Below, piece after piece: positions 24,968 through 34,570 of a stretch of DNA of 64,000 nt; the stretch's first letter is position 1; every line of letters starts with the position of its first letter. The stretch spans positions 186,001 through 250,000 of the forward strand of contig NZ_JBHTHA010000001.1 of the NCBI RefSeq assembly GCF_042676385.1, given 5' to 3'. The DNA comes from Paenibacillus_E sp042676385. GTDB lineage: Bacteria; Bacillota; Bacilli; Paenibacillales; NBRC-103111. A model generated the notes under the pieces. That model did no database searches. It saw only the letters and a list, made by a program, of their open reading frames with translations, and had not been told where the DNA came from. A program made the position numbers and the translations under genes.

Positions 24968-25308
24968 CGCCCTTCTAAGAGGTTTTCATTCTTATGTGGC
25001 CTAAGTATTACTGAAATTACTCATCAAGTTCTTGCATGTACTACTCCGGATTGTTCTTGGCTACGATAGTCAATCGACAGCCCCCGTTGGGACTTTCACC
25101 TTAAAGATAACTCCCATGCTGGGCGTATCACATAAAGAGCTAGGTAACAGCCTTACTGTTTCCTAGCTCTTTATTCGGCCAAGTTATTCGTCAATAGCTG
25201 GACAGCAAATTCAGTCTAAAAGTCATTATGTGGTGTTACTATAACTTCGACTTTCGGCGGTGAGAAGGATTGTCACGATTCTTTTTACAGATATGCTTTA
25301 ATCCACAT
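24968..25308. other. Intergenic stretch after the CGNR gene
   Basis: Apart from a strong hairpin (listed separately) this stretch has no recognisable gene. A rightward frame near 25085-25130 has the look of an old 3' coding end (RWDFHLKDNSHAG) but cannot be assigned. Confidence 0.3.
25132..25174 (+). terminator. Rho-independent terminator
   Basis: ATAAAGAGCTAGG (25132-25144) pairs perfectly with CCTAGCTCTTTAT (25162-25174), followed by a T-containing run. It may serve the CGNR transcript or an eroded gene between. Confidence 0.75.
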
Positions 25309-25446
25309 GATACAAAGAAAGTCAAGAAAGCTTTGATCATCTGGAAGCTCGGACGCGTCATCACGGTCGTCGACCGCCGCTTTTGTTCCGAAGTCAACTT
25401 GCATGTGCTCCAGCAAACCGGCAGACACTACATCGAAGACGAATAG
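25309..25446 (+). pseudogene. Transposase fragment (DDE type, IS1634-like)
   Basis: Forty-five rightward codons read DTKKVKKALIIWKLG, VITVVDRRFCSEVNLHVLQQ, TGRHYIEDE before a stop. The VxDRxFxSxxNLxxLQxxGxHYI pattern is that of the catalytic core of IS4/IS1634-group transposases, with the acidic residue retained. No terminal repeats or remaining domains are seen nearby. Confidence 0.5.
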
Positions 25447-25516
25447 ATAAGCTCTGTTGATATAGAGGCATTACATATATAAAAAAGAAACTAGATCACC
25501 AAAGTGTAAAGTCTGT

Positions 25517-25726
25517 TCAAATCAAGAAGAATTCATCATCAATGGCTTTATATGCCACTTTAAAATTTAAAATTTTTGAACGATAATGACTCCTCCAATA
25601 ATCAAAAGCGCTCCTAGTAATCGAGAATAACGATACAATCAGTAAAGCTAAGGCACCTACTGTAAAAGAAATAGCAGAAGCTACAATAGGTGAGCCCACT
25701 ACAGTTCTCAATTGCGCATTAGCCAT
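25517..25726 (-). pseudogene. YdcZ/DUF606 membrane transporter fragment
   Basis: Leftward codons read NAQLRTVVGSPIVASAISFT, VGALALLIVSL, matching the N-terminal part of DUF606 (YdcZ) small drug/metabolite transporters. It then changes frame and stops at 25517 after ~69 codons, half the family's ~150-residue length, and the usual first hydrophobic helix is missing. Confidence 0.6.
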
Positions 25727-25797
25727 TCAGAACTCAACTCCTAATTAATAATTGAAAGTTTTTTATATACACGTCTTCTGCGGCGAATGACGCAAGT

Positions 25798-26112
25798 CAA
25801 TAAAACGATGAAGCGATTCACATATGCCCAGTTGAAATGATACAGAACAGCAATTGAATAAGATGATCAGCTTTCAGGGTTCCCCAATTTACGAACCGTG
25901 CGCCAAAGGGAGCTTCAAGGTAAACGAAGTTGTCGCTTCTTGCCAAACACCCTGATCCCATGACGGAAAGATGAAACAGTGATTGCATCAATGGAAGTGT
26001 ATGAAAAACGTCCGCCCCCTATTTCAATTATGAGCATAACAAATCCACCTTATCTTTGTTTTGGTGGAATCAAAAATTTTCGTATGTTTAGGTCCTGTAT
26101 TCTCCAAGAGAC
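25798..26112 (-). pseudogene. Broken MFS transporter (module copy C)
   Basis: This stretch matches the 5' third of the intact MFS gene (13883-14202) along its length, sharing for example TGATTGCATCAATGGAAGT and GAGCATAACAAATCCACC. It carries several small deletions and its start codon has changed from ATG to TTG (CCATGAG to CCAAGAG on the plus strand). The rest of the gene is absent. It stands divergent to the intact LysR gene. Confidence 0.85.
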
Positions 26113-26218
26113 AAAACCCCTTTCTAAATTCATTGTACCCCCTAATATACATCGTGTATAATGAATTTAAGCGATAGTATACATTAAAATCTTCAATACC
26201 ATAAACGGAGGAATGACA
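26113..26218. promoter_or_regulatory. Divergent MFS-LysR control region, copy C
   Basis: Third copy of the spacer found at 14203-14311 and 22541-22635. It still carries TGTATAATG, which could be an extended -10 for the LysR gene, and CGGAGGAATGACA before its GTG start. The middle has diverged more than copy B has from copy A. Confidence 0.6.
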
Positions 26219-27118
26219 GTGGACATCCGAGACTTGCAGATTTTTCTGGCAGTTGCAAACGAGGGGAGCATTACCAGGGCAGCCGAGAAATTGGAATACG
26301 TTCAGTCGAGTATAAGTATCCGTATCCAGCAGCTCGAAAGTGAACTGAAAACAGAACTATTCCGTCGTGGGCGGCAAGGGGTTAGGCTCACAACAACCGG
26401 TGAGGCACTAAAGTCCTATGCTGAGAAAATTGTCTTTCTTACGCAAGAGGCGGAACGTGTCGTGGCAGATAACTCGATCCCAAGAGGGACACTTCGGATC
26501 GGATCGCTTGAAACGACAGCAGCTATTCGGCTGCCATTTATTCTCACCGATTACCATAAGTCTTATCCAGAGGTCGATTTGACATTAAAAACCGGAACGA
26601 CGGAAGAACTCATCCATTTAGTGTCGAAGTACGAATTGGATGGAGCTTTGGTAGCTGCGCCAGTTGAGCACTCAGAACTCGATATTATAGAGGTTGGGGT
26701 TGAGGAACTTGCACTCATCTCAGGGGGACAATTCCCAGCAATTGATCGGCCGGAACAATTACGAAATCTAACTTTACTGGTATTTCGTGTTGGTTGTTCT
26801 TACCGTCGAAAACTCGAGGATTGGTTACATTTAAAAGGAATTATTCCTGCTAAAATCATGGAATTCGGAACATTGGAGGGAATCCTTGGATGTATTCACG
26901 CCGGCCTCGGGGTCTCCCTTTTACCCCGCTCAGTGGTTGAGAGAGCTTTGGTTCAATATAACTTGCGATCTCAAAAAATCTCGGAAGATCTCTGCAAAAC
27001 ACCGACGCTTTTCATTCGCCGCAAAGATGCCTATGAAACTGTTGCTGTGTCAGAGTTCATCCAGATTGCAAAACGTAGGTTCCACCTTGTGGAATCCGCT
27101 TTTATTCAAGCAAAATAA
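26219..27118 (+). CDS. LysR-family transcriptional regulator (intact, module copy C)
   Basis: This 299-residue protein has the N-terminal winged helix-turn-helix (DIRDLQIFLAVANEGSITRA, AEKLEYVQSSISIRIQQLES) and the effector-binding domain (LRIGSLETTAAIRLPFILTD, LEGILGCIHAGLGVSLLPRS). The start is taken as GTG at 26219, seven bases after GGAGG. The in-frame ATG at 26213 is only one base from that site. In ordinary LysR modules it would control the divergent transporter. Here the adjacent MFS gene is broken, so its live target may be the intact MFS gene at 12997-14202 under the near-identical control region. Confidence 0.93.
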   Translation: MDIRDLQIFLAVANEGSITRAAEKLEYVQSSISIRIQQLESELKTELFRRGRQGVRLTTTGEALKSYAEKIVFLTQEAERVVADNSIPRGTLRIGSLETTAAIRLPFILTDYHKSYPEVDLTLKTGTTEELIHLVSKYELDGALVAAPVEHSELDIIEVGVEELALISGGQFPAIDRPEQLRNLTLLVFRVGCSYRRKLEDWLHLKGIIPAKIMEFGTLEGILGCIHAGLGVSLLPRSVVERALVQYNLRSQKISEDLCKTPTLFIRRKDAYETVAVSEFIQIAKRRFHLVESAFIQAK

Positions 27119-27744
27119 TCTTAAACGAGTCGAAAGATGCTTTGGTGTTGGATGGTACATGTAGGACAGTTCATTTAGCAAAAATAAAGGTATATTGTTT
27201 GAAATTGTTGTGATTTTGTCCGTTGGAAGAATAGGCTGTATGGAACTTCCAAAAGTGACTGATGCTGACGTTGTCAAAAATTGCATCGCCGGATGTACGG
27301 ATGCACGCCTTCTCAGGCTAGAACAAAATAAGATGGACACCAAACCTTTTTTATAGAAAATGATGGTTATGACAACCATAATTCCTATTTAAAGTAGATT
27401 TATCGGTGGTTAGATTGGAAAATTCAATTGTGATTTGCAATTATAAACGCCCACTCTCCGATTGTTTTGTAAGAATGGGCGCACAAATCAATTCTAGAAG
27501 ATGCCGGAATAGATACGATTTCACTTGGACTGGTGTAGTCGCCGATTTACCATTAGCAGATACTACGGTAAGGCAGAATGTAGCTACATTCGCGTCAGCC
27601 ACACATGCTGGCGTCGAATCGTCCGACTTGACAATCGTCATATTACCATTCTGATCGATTTGCACCATACCAACTGGTTTCGAATTATCGATCGCTTTCA
27701 CTATTCAGTACCGAAATTAATTCAGTACCGAAATTATCAAATAC
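27119..27744. other. Unassigned region with a 17-bp tandem duplication
   Basis: No confident gene. A leftward frame (27701-27441) reads KAIDNSKPVGMVQIDQNGNM, TIVKSDDSTPACVADANVAT and NGKSATTPVQVKS, which looks like real protein but is broken and unrecognised. ATTCAGTACCGAAATTA occurs twice in tandem (27703-27719 and 27720-27736) at the junction with the AraC fragment. A 38-codon rightward frame at 27239-27355 lacks a convincing ribosome site. Confidence 0.4.
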
Positions 27745-28095
27745 TTACATCCATGACGTCCCAAGTATCGCCATAGGTTGATGCAAACGCAAACGAAATT
27801 GAGGCAGCATGGTAGGGCTGCAAACAAAGCGAAGTACTGCTGACTCCCATCCATCCTCCACAGCTTGAGTCTCGTACACGCTTCCCGGCCTGATAATAAC
27901 GGCCTGTTCCGGATGGAGTACGAAAGGCTCTTCACCTCGAATTCGAACAATGCCTTTACCGATCGTACCGATCATCACTTCATAACACTGTATGGTTACC
28001 GATTGAACCTGATCTTGTTGTTGATTATATCCGATCGAGCTTATTTTGAAAGGGAGATGCAGATTATCTCTGTTACCTAAAGCAAATGATTTCAT
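27745..28095 (-). pseudogene. AraC-type regulator, N-terminal cupin only
   Basis: About 110 leftward codons encode an AraC-type sugar-sensing cupin (IQCYEVMIGTIGKGIVRIRG, PFVLHPEQAVIIRPGSVYET). The frame ends at 27745 before any helix-turn-helix. The 3' end lies against the tandem duplication at 27703-27736. It follows the glycosidase genes and was probably their local regulator. Confidence 0.65.
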
Positions 28096-28129
28096 CGGCA
28101 GGATATTGGCTTTCCATGATCACCTCTTC

Positions 28130-28504
28130 AACCCCTGTCGTATTGGGCAAGCAACCTCTCATATTCGGAACGTGAAACTGGCAATACGGACCCATGAAGA
28201 GGCTTAAATGGCAACGAAAATTCCGTAAGCATTGTCCATACGCCCGAATCTAGTTCGGTCATCTTCCTTGAGATCCGTTCCCAGCATGAAAAACTTATCC
28301 CCTTGGGGCGATCGGATGATGAACGGATCGCACTTCTCCTTCCCCTAATTGAGGAGTAAGAACGGACTCTCCGTCATTTAGCTCTCGCCAATGCAGTGGA
28401 TCGTTCCCTTCGCTTAGAGCAAAGTAGATTTCCTCCCCGCCTCCCTTGCCATCATCGGTATTATAAACAAACAGGTACCCGGCATATAATCCGTGATCGG
28501 ACAT
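28130..28504 (-). pseudogene. GH43-type glycosidase remnant with frameshifts
   Basis: It opens with a good ribosome site (GGGAGGAGAGGAG) and an ATG at 28504. The first frame has GLYAGYLFVYNTDDGKGGGE, IYFALSEGNDPLHWRELNDG. The next frame continues DPFIIRSPQGDKFFMLGTDL, and a third has GSVLPVSRSEYERLLAQYD. This is the N-terminal blade of GH43-like enzymes joined to a distal segment. Frame changes and loss of the middle make it non-functional. Confidence 0.75.
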
Positions 28505-28525
28505 GCTCCTCTCCTCCCAAATACA

Positions 28526-30898
28526 TCATACGGCCGATACGGCGTAACGTTTTCCGCTTTCCGCATGGAACCCGATACAGCCGTTTCCTATATGAGAACA
28601 AGTAACTTCCTCGCCCTCTTGCGTAATCCTTACCTTCATCTTCGCTAGCACTTTACAAGTCTGCGTTATGGAAACTGCGATCTCTGCCTTTGACAATGCG
28701 CCGCCCTTCCATTCCATATCGACTTCATAACCTCCTCGGCCCCGCAAGCCTTTAACAAATCCGTCTTTCCAGGCATCGGGCAAAGTCGGAAGAAGCTCCA
28801 AGTATCCTTGATGCGATTGCAGCAGCATCTCTGCGATTCCCGCAGTGGCGGCAAAGTTTCCGTCGATCTGGAAAGGAGGATGCGCGTCGAACAAATTGGC
28901 ATACACGCCGCCTCTTTCATGATTAATCGATTCGTCACTTTTAATGAGGTTCAGCAAATTCGAGATTAACCGCTCTGCGCGGTTGCCGTCCTTGAATCTT
29001 GCCCATAAGCCGATTTTCCAGCCAAGACTCCATCCCGTGCCTCCGTCCCCTCTGATTTCAAGCGATGTCTTCGCTGCACGGAACAGATCGGGCGCAGACT
29101 TCTCTGTGATCAGCCGCCCCGGATAAACCCCGACTAGATGAGAGACGTGACGATGATGGACATCCTCGCCTTCGAAATCTTGGGACCATTCTAGCAGTTG
29201 ACCCTGCTTGCCGATTTGGAGAGGCAACAGCCTTATCTTCGTCTCTGCTAATAACTTCGCAAATTCCTCGTCGTTCTTCAGCTGTTCCGCCGCCTGGATA
29301 CAGTTGTCGAATAACTCGCCGATCAGAGACAAATCCATAGTCGTCGCCACGCTTACGGCATGACGCTTGTCGCCGACAAGAAATTTCTGCTCTGGAGAAG
29401 TCGAAGGCGAAGTAATGAAATATCCGCCTTGATCTTCGATGAGCCAATCCAAACAGAATAACGCCGCTTCCTTCATAATGGGGTACGCCGTATCCCGCAA
29501 AAACACCTCATCCCCGCTGAAGGCATAATGCTCCCACAAATGCTGGGTTAGCCATGTGCCGCCCATCGGCCAAAGCGCCCATACCGGGTCCCCGATTCCA
29601 TAATCGCCAACCGGAGCCGTTTGGGCCCACAAATCGGAATTATGATGCGCTACCCACCCTCTTGCGCCATAATTCGTATCGGCCGTCTTCTTGCCGTTCC
29701 GTGCCAATCTACCGATAAAATCAATCAACGGCTCATGCGTTTCCGCCATATGGCAAGTCTCTGCAGGCCAGTAGTTCATCTCCGCATTAATATTCAGCGT
29801 ATAATTGCTGCTCCATGGCGCCCGCGTTTCTTCATTCCATATGCCTTGAAGATTGGCAGGCTGAGTTCCCGGACGGGAGCTTGCAATCAGCAGGTACCTA
29901 CCGTAATGGAACAATAGCTCCACCAAGCCCGGATCGCTGCTGCCGAATTCGGCAATCCGCCGATCGGTCGTCATGTCTGAGGGGGCGTTGCTTTCCCCCA
30001 GAGACAAGGCTACTCTGCCGAATAGCTCATTGTGGTCGTCAAGATGCCGCTTTAGAATTTCCTCATATGGTTTTCCGTGAACGGCTTGGATTGCATCAGC
30101 GGTTATTTGCTTCGGATTGCACTCCGAACTGCTCGCGCCAATTCTAGGATCAAAGGAGGTTGAAGCATGGAAATATAAGATCACGCCAGTCGCTCCAATC
30201 ACGTGCACACCGTCCGCATCAACCTTCAACGTCCCGCCTTCATGCACCACTGCCAATCGTCCATGGAACTTCAAAGCTTGCGTCGTCTCTGGGTCGCCGT
30301 AACGAATGGGATCTTCGATATGATGGTAACTTGGAGAAACATAGTCCGGCGCAATGCCGGATATGATGTAATGTTCGGACTCATAGGACGATGCGTACCT
30401 TAGCGGACTGTCCATTTTGGCCCGAAAGCTGAGCTGTCCCGCCTTGCTGGATTGCAAACGAACGACAATGACTTGGTCGGGATAGGAGGCAAATATTTCA
30501 CGGGAATATCGAACGCCCCCAACGGAATACTCGACTGTCGCGATCCCCGTAGACAGATCAAGCTTGCGGCGGTATTGTCTGGCCACATTGCCGTGATCCA
30601 TAACCAGGTGCAAGTCGCCGAAAGGCAAATACGTTTGCGTAAAGGGACCCATCATTTCCTTGCAGAGTTGATCCGCTTCTTCATATCTTTCTTGTGCGAT
30701 CAGCTCTCTTACCTTCGGCAGCACTTCTTTCGCCCCTGGATTATTCCAATCCCTGGGGTAACCGGACCAAAGAGTATCTTCATTCAATGCGATGCGTTCT
30801 TTCTCGATACCGCCAAAAACCATGGCGCCAAGCCTGCCGTTTCCGACAGGAAGGGCTTCCGTCCAATAAACGGCCGGGGAATGAAATTGAATATGCAT
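28526..30898 (-). CDS. Glycoside hydrolase family 95 (alpha-L-fucosidase/galactosidase type)
   Basis: This 790-residue enzyme matches GH95 over its length: EALPVGNGRLGAMVFGG and ALNEDTLWSG at the start, NYTLNINAEMNYWPAET (~365) with the two Asn that help activate water, HRHVSHLVGVYPG (~585) and NLFDAHPPFQIDGNFAATAG (~670) with the catalytic-site Asp. GH95 members are inverting alpha-1,2-L-fucosidases or alpha-L-galactosidases. No signal peptide is present, so it should act in the cytoplasm on imported oligosaccharides. The ATG at 30898 follows GGAGGAC, 41 bases after the GH141-like stop. Confidence 0.93.
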   Translation of the reverse strand: MHIQFHSPAVYWTEALPVGNGRLGAMVFGGIEKERIALNEDTLWSGYPRDWNNPGAKEVLPKVRELIAQERYEEADQLCKEMMGPFTQTYLPFGDLHLVMDHGNVARQYRRKLDLSTGIATVEYSVGGVRYSREIFASYPDQVIVVRLQSSKAGQLSFRAKMDSPLRYASSYESEHYIISGIAPDYVSPSYHHIEDPIRYGDPETTQALKFHGRLAVVHEGGTLKVDADGVHVIGATGVILYFHASTSFDPRIGASSSECNPKQITADAIQAVHGKPYEEILKRHLDDHNELFGRVALSLGESNAPSDMTTDRRIAEFGSSDPGLVELLFHYGRYLLIASSRPGTQPANLQGIWNEETRAPWSSNYTLNINAEMNYWPAETCHMAETHEPLIDFIGRLARNGKKTADTNYGARGWVAHHNSDLWAQTAPVGDYGIGDPVWALWPMGGTWLTQHLWEHYAFSGDEVFLRDTAYPIMKEAALFCLDWLIEDQGGYFITSPSTSPEQKFLVGDKRHAVSVATTMDLSLIGELFDNCIQAAEQLKNDEEFAKLLAETKIRLLPLQIGKQGQLLEWSQDFEGEDVHHRHVSHLVGVYPGRLITEKSAPDLFRAAKTSLEIRGDGGTGWSLGWKIGLWARFKDGNRAERLISNLLNLIKSDESINHERGGVYANLFDAHPPFQIDGNFAATAGIAEMLLQSHQGYLELLPTLPDAWKDGFVKGLRGRGGYEVDMEWKGGALSKAEIAVSITQTCKVLAKMKVRITQEGEEVTCSHIGNGCIGFHAESGKRYAVSAV

Positions 30899-30939
30899 AA
30901 TTGTCCTCCGCTCAAACGAACAAGTTTTAAAATTTCCTT

Positions 30940-33297
30940 TTAGAGTTCTTTCTCGCCTGTCAATTCTACTTCTCGTTGGCCACGAAATACCTTAATACGA
31001 AAGCTATTTCCTGTAGTGATCGTATTATACAACCCCAATAAATCGTCGACCGTATCCACCTTTTCCCCGTTCAGCTCCAAAATCACGTCCGCAACTTGGA
31101 ACCCTTGCTCCATTTGCCAGCTGCCCCATGGCATTGTTTCAATGAGAACCCCTGTTTCCGCCGGCAATCCGGCAGCGGACACTTCCCCCATTCCAACGAT
31201 GTTCTTTACTTTGCACTGCCCCCAACGGGTATGCTGTTGAAGACGGCCGGATTCGCTTGCCACGGCTCCAAGCTCAGGAAGCCTTGGCGTTCGCGCGATC
31301 CTTTTCAACTCCGGCTTTCGCACCCCGAATTGATCCATGGGGAAATTGCGGAAGCCTAAGCCAAGTGCCGGCGAACCGTCACGCACCTGATAATTTCCAG
31401 AGGCAGGATCGACAAACCATGCATCGGAGATCAGCGAATGCTCATCCACACCGCTCTGTTCTTGTAACTGCGAAGCCGGTTTCGGCTCCAATCCGTCGAC
31501 CTCGTGAAGCAGATTCCAATCGCATAGTTGTCCCCAAGGTTTCGATACCCGAATTGGAGCATATTCGGCAAGAACAATGTTATGGCGGAATATATCCCGG
31601 CTTCCCCGAAACCAGACATGAGGGTGGAAGGAATTATTCACCATGATGTTGTTTTCACATATCCGGTAAAAGCCCTCCCGCAGCTTGATCCCGCCGGCCA
31701 AACACAAATTGTCGTGTATTTGGTACCAGGTCGAGCCGTCGTCAAGATCGATATCCCATCCATAATCGCAGCGCCATCGGTTATTCCGGAGAGTAATCGG
31801 TCTCACCATATCCAAAATGGGCAAAGTACTGTTCTCCGACTCGCTGTCCGAATTAATTTGATCCATGTCAACATCATCCAGAAGCCAATACCGATCCCGT
31901 CCCCACGAGTTGAACGAACCATGATCGCCTGTCTCCAGAACGGTATCAAATACATCGCAGTGTTCAATCACATGACCGCCGAAGGTCCCTTCCGAAATAT
32001 TAATCCCCGCTCTAGGCACTTCGTAAATACTGCAATGACGTACAGTGATGTCCATCGCCATGGAAATTTGTACGGGAGCGGACTGTTTTTCCACACGCCC
32101 AACTCGATAGATCAAACAATCCTCGACCAAACCGCCCGCAGGATAACGGTTCGTTTTCGGCCCTGGCGTTTGATCGATGTCCTGAAGCTTCTGGCGTTCA
32201 TTAAATTCAAACAACGGACTGCGAACAGCCTCCGGATCCCCGACGAAAGCGATTCCGCTCGCGCCTACATTCGAAATCCGGCATCCCTTGATGACGGGGT
32301 TTCGATTATAGCTGTCTACAAAGACGGCATTCCCGCCCAACTGTTCAAATGTGCAATCCGCGATCGTACAATCTTTCGTCCCGCGCAGCACCACCGCTCC
32401 ACCACGATATATGGTCCAATCGCTGCGAAGAAGAGGCTTTTTGCTTTCCATAAAAGTTCTCGCCGCATGCGTAAACGTAAACCCTCTTAGCTGTATATGC
32501 CGAGCCGGAGCATCCTCGCTGCCGACGAATTCAACCAAATGTGCGAGCCGAACTCCCTCGATTAACGCCTCATGTAAATTCGTTCCCGGATAAGGATATA
32601 CATAGAGAGTCCCGTTCTTTTCGTCGTGAAACCATTCACCCGGAGCATCCAGTTCCTCGAAAATATTTTCTACATAACGATAGTTGTCGTGCATGCCCAT
32701 TTGCCGATTGTTTTGCCAACCGCCTTCCAATATCAGTTGGTTGTTTTCATCTTTTCCCTTAATGAGGTAATGGTAGTCTCCCCATAAATGTTTGTGCATG
32801 GCATGGACGTATCCGCCGGCCGGGCTGGCCCAGCGCCGCACGCGTTCCGCATGAATGCAATCAGCCGCATAACCGTTCATGATCCGGGTTTCTTCACAGT
32901 AATTCGGATATCTCGCCATATGCATTTGCCGGCCGTTTACAAAAAGTTGATCCAACTGCAGCCCGTGCGGAACCTCGGCCTGCAGTACCCCTTCGTCATA
33001 CGGTCTCCATTGAAGCTCAAGTTGCATGCCTCCGCTGATAACGACCTCCTCGCCGGGAACCGCCTCATAAATAACCGGAGCATCTTCGGCTCCGGAGTCC
33101 TCCGGTAAAAACCGAAGCGTATCCGGCAGGTAATACGTGCCGCCGAATACTCGAACACGGACCGGCTTTCCTGCTTTAACGGCGGGCCGGGCCGCCATCT
33201 GTGCCCGCTGTAAAGTTGCAAAAGGCCGCTCTTTCGTGCCTTCCGCTCGATCATTTCCCTCAGTTGAGACGTAGATCCATTCCTCTGCTTGCTTCAT
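30940..33297 (-). CDS. GH141-like right-handed beta-helix protein with a C-terminal PDZ domain
   Basis: This 785-residue protein begins YVSTEGNDRAEGTKERPFAT, the usual opening of GH141-type and related beta-helix enzymes. Repeated helix rungs run from ~250 to ~600 (IQLRGFTFTHAARTFMESKK, DCTIADCTFEQLGGNAVFVD, ITVRHCSIYEVPRAGINISE). The last ~85 residues are a PDZ domain (AETGVLIETMPWGSWQMEQG, FQVADVILELNGEKVDTVDD). GH141 includes alpha-L-fucosidase and xylanase activities. Activity here is inferred. No signal peptide is visible. The start overlaps the preceding GH43 by 38 bases with GAAAGGA upstream. PDZ fusion to a glycoside hydrolase is unusual. Confidence 0.82.
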   Translation of the reverse strand: MKQAEEWIYVSTEGNDRAEGTKERPFATLQRAQMAARPAVKAGKPVRVRVFGGTYYLPDTLRFLPEDSGAEDAPVIYEAVPGEEVVISGGMQLELQWRPYDEGVLQAEVPHGLQLDQLFVNGRQMHMARYPNYCEETRIMNGYAADCIHAERVRRWASPAGGYVHAMHKHLWGDYHYLIKGKDENNQLILEGGWQNNRQMGMHDNYRYVENIFEELDAPGEWFHDEKNGTLYVYPYPGTNLHEALIEGVRLAHLVEFVGSEDAPARHIQLRGFTFTHAARTFMESKKPLLRSDWTIYRGGAVVLRGTKDCTIADCTFEQLGGNAVFVDSYNRNPVIKGCRISNVGASGIAFVGDPEAVRSPLFEFNERQKLQDIDQTPGPKTNRYPAGGLVEDCLIYRVGRVEKQSAPVQISMAMDITVRHCSIYEVPRAGINISEGTFGGHVIEHCDVFDTVLETGDHGSFNSWGRDRYWLLDDVDMDQINSDSESENSTLPILDMVRPITLRNNRWRCDYGWDIDLDDGSTWYQIHDNLCLAGGIKLREGFYRICENNIMVNNSFHPHVWFRGSRDIFRHNIVLAEYAPIRVSKPWGQLCDWNLLHEVDGLEPKPASQLQEQSGVDEHSLISDAWFVDPASGNYQVRDGSPALGLGFRNFPMDQFGVRKPELKRIARTPRLPELGAVASESGRLQQHTRWGQCKVKNIVGMGEVSAAGLPAETGVLIETMPWGSWQMEQGFQVADVILELNGEKVDTVDDLLGLYNTITTGNSFRIKVFRGQREVELTGEKEL

Positions 33298-34543
33298 TTT
33301 CAGCTTCCTTTCTCACATCGCGTATGATCACCTTGGCACTTACCCGAAGACCGGATGGATCCGGCCTCCATCCCGGCTTACCAAAGAACGGCGTGCCGTC
33401 CGGCTTCCACAACAATCGTTGCACGCGCGCATGTCGATTGGGATCATACAGGGGGTCGCTATCGATTTCTTTATAGGGACGCGCATGATAAACGATAAGA
33501 TCAGCGGAGCCATCCTCCGATACCGTGAAGCTGTTATGTCCTGGACCGTACTCGGAGGCGGCCTCGTTACTGACGAATACTGGCTCTTTCGATTTGGCCC
33601 ATGATGCGGGATCCAACAAATCGCTCGTATCGGTCGCCGTCAACAACCCCATACAATAACGGTCGTCCGTAGCGCTGGCGGAATAGGCCAAAAATAGGCG
33701 TCCGTTCCTTTTCAGTATGGCTGGACCTTCATTCACGCGATGCCCTTGGATCTCCCATTCATACTCCGGGGACGAGAGCTTGACCGGTTGGCCTGAAATC
33801 GACCACGGTTTATCCATAGGGGCGATATAGAGACAGGAATCTTCGATGATCTGAGCCCATACCAAATATCTTCGCCCCTTATGCTCGAATATTGTCGCAT
33901 CCAGAGAAAAGCTATCTACCGGAAGCTCGATTTTCCCTTTCTCTTCCCAAGTCCCTGTTAAGGGATTCTCATCCGCACATTCGAGCACATACGGTCGGAT
34001 GTCCCATTTGTTCTCTGCAGTTCCGGCCGCAAAGTAGATGTACCATTTTTCGTTGATTCTATGAAGCTCCGGCGCCCAAATATGGTTGCCCATCTCCCCT
34101 ACATCGTGCTTGGTCCAGATAACAGTCTCCTCTGCGGTCGACAGACCTGCGATGGTTCGGGAACGACGCAGCACCAATCTGTCATACTCCGGTACGGACC
34201 CGGTAAAATAATAAAAGCCGTCCGAATGCTTCAGTACGTAGGGGTCGGCACGATTTGGAATGAGCGGGTTCGGATAAACGTCCCCCTTCACTGTCCCTTC
34301 AGCAATGGCAACTCCTGACTTCTCCAGAAGCGATGGATCGATAGGCTCCCAGCTGACCGGAAAACGTTCGACGATTCCTCCTTCCAGCTCGACCTCAACG
34401 AGCTGCGGCAAACTTAATGGTTCGCCGACCGCCATATCGATTTGCGGCTCCTTAACATTCACAATTTGCACGTTATTCCACACTCTCTTTGTCCCATATT
34501 CTGCTGAATTGCTGTATATAGAAAAATCCCGATTTCGGGCCAC
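33260..34543 (-). CDS. GH43-family glycosidase with an N-terminal Big_4-type domain
   Basis: The 427-residue frame has an Ig-like Big_4 domain (residues ~30-75, VGEPLSLPQLVEVELEGGIV) followed by a five-bladed GH43 propeller. The three carboxylates are visible: Asp base in NRADPYVL (~98), Asp in SFSLDATIFE (~215) and Glu acid in RVNEGPAIL (~273). Family activities include alpha-L-arabinofuranosidase and beta-xylosidase. The first available start (GTG 34543) has no ribosome site and directly follows a GH95 microfossil, so the gene may have lost its original 5' end. The catalytic domain is complete. Confidence 0.86.
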   Translation of the reverse strand: MARNRDFSIYSNSAEYGTKRVWNNVQIVNVKEPQIDMAVGEPLSLPQLVEVELEGGIVERFPVSWEPIDPSLLEKSGVAIAEGTVKGDVYPNPLIPNRADPYVLKHSDGFYYFTGSVPEYDRLVLRRSRTIAGLSTAEETVIWTKHDVGEMGNHIWAPELHRINEKWYIYFAAGTAENKWDIRPYVLECADENPLTGTWEEKGKIELPVDSFSLDATIFEHKGRRYLVWAQIIEDSCLYIAPMDKPWSISGQPVKLSSPEYEWEIQGHRVNEGPAILKRNGRLFLAYSASATDDRYCMGLLTATDTSDLLDPASWAKSKEPVFVSNEAASEYGPGHNSFTVSEDGSADLIVYHARPYKEIDSDPLYDPNRHARVQRLLWKPDGTPFFGKPGWRPDPSGLRVSAKVIIRDVRKEAENEASRGMDLRLN

Positions 34544-34570
34544 TAATGGAATGGCTTGAGAATGACCTTC

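Noticed and set aside
27239..27355. 38-codon rightward frame
   Set aside because: Only a weak GGAAGA upstream and no recognisable motif; it lies in a region of debris.
31528..32490. Long rightward frame of 320 codons opposite the GH141-like gene
   Set aside because: It is antisense to a well-supported coding sequence and its product is a low-quality mix with no family features.
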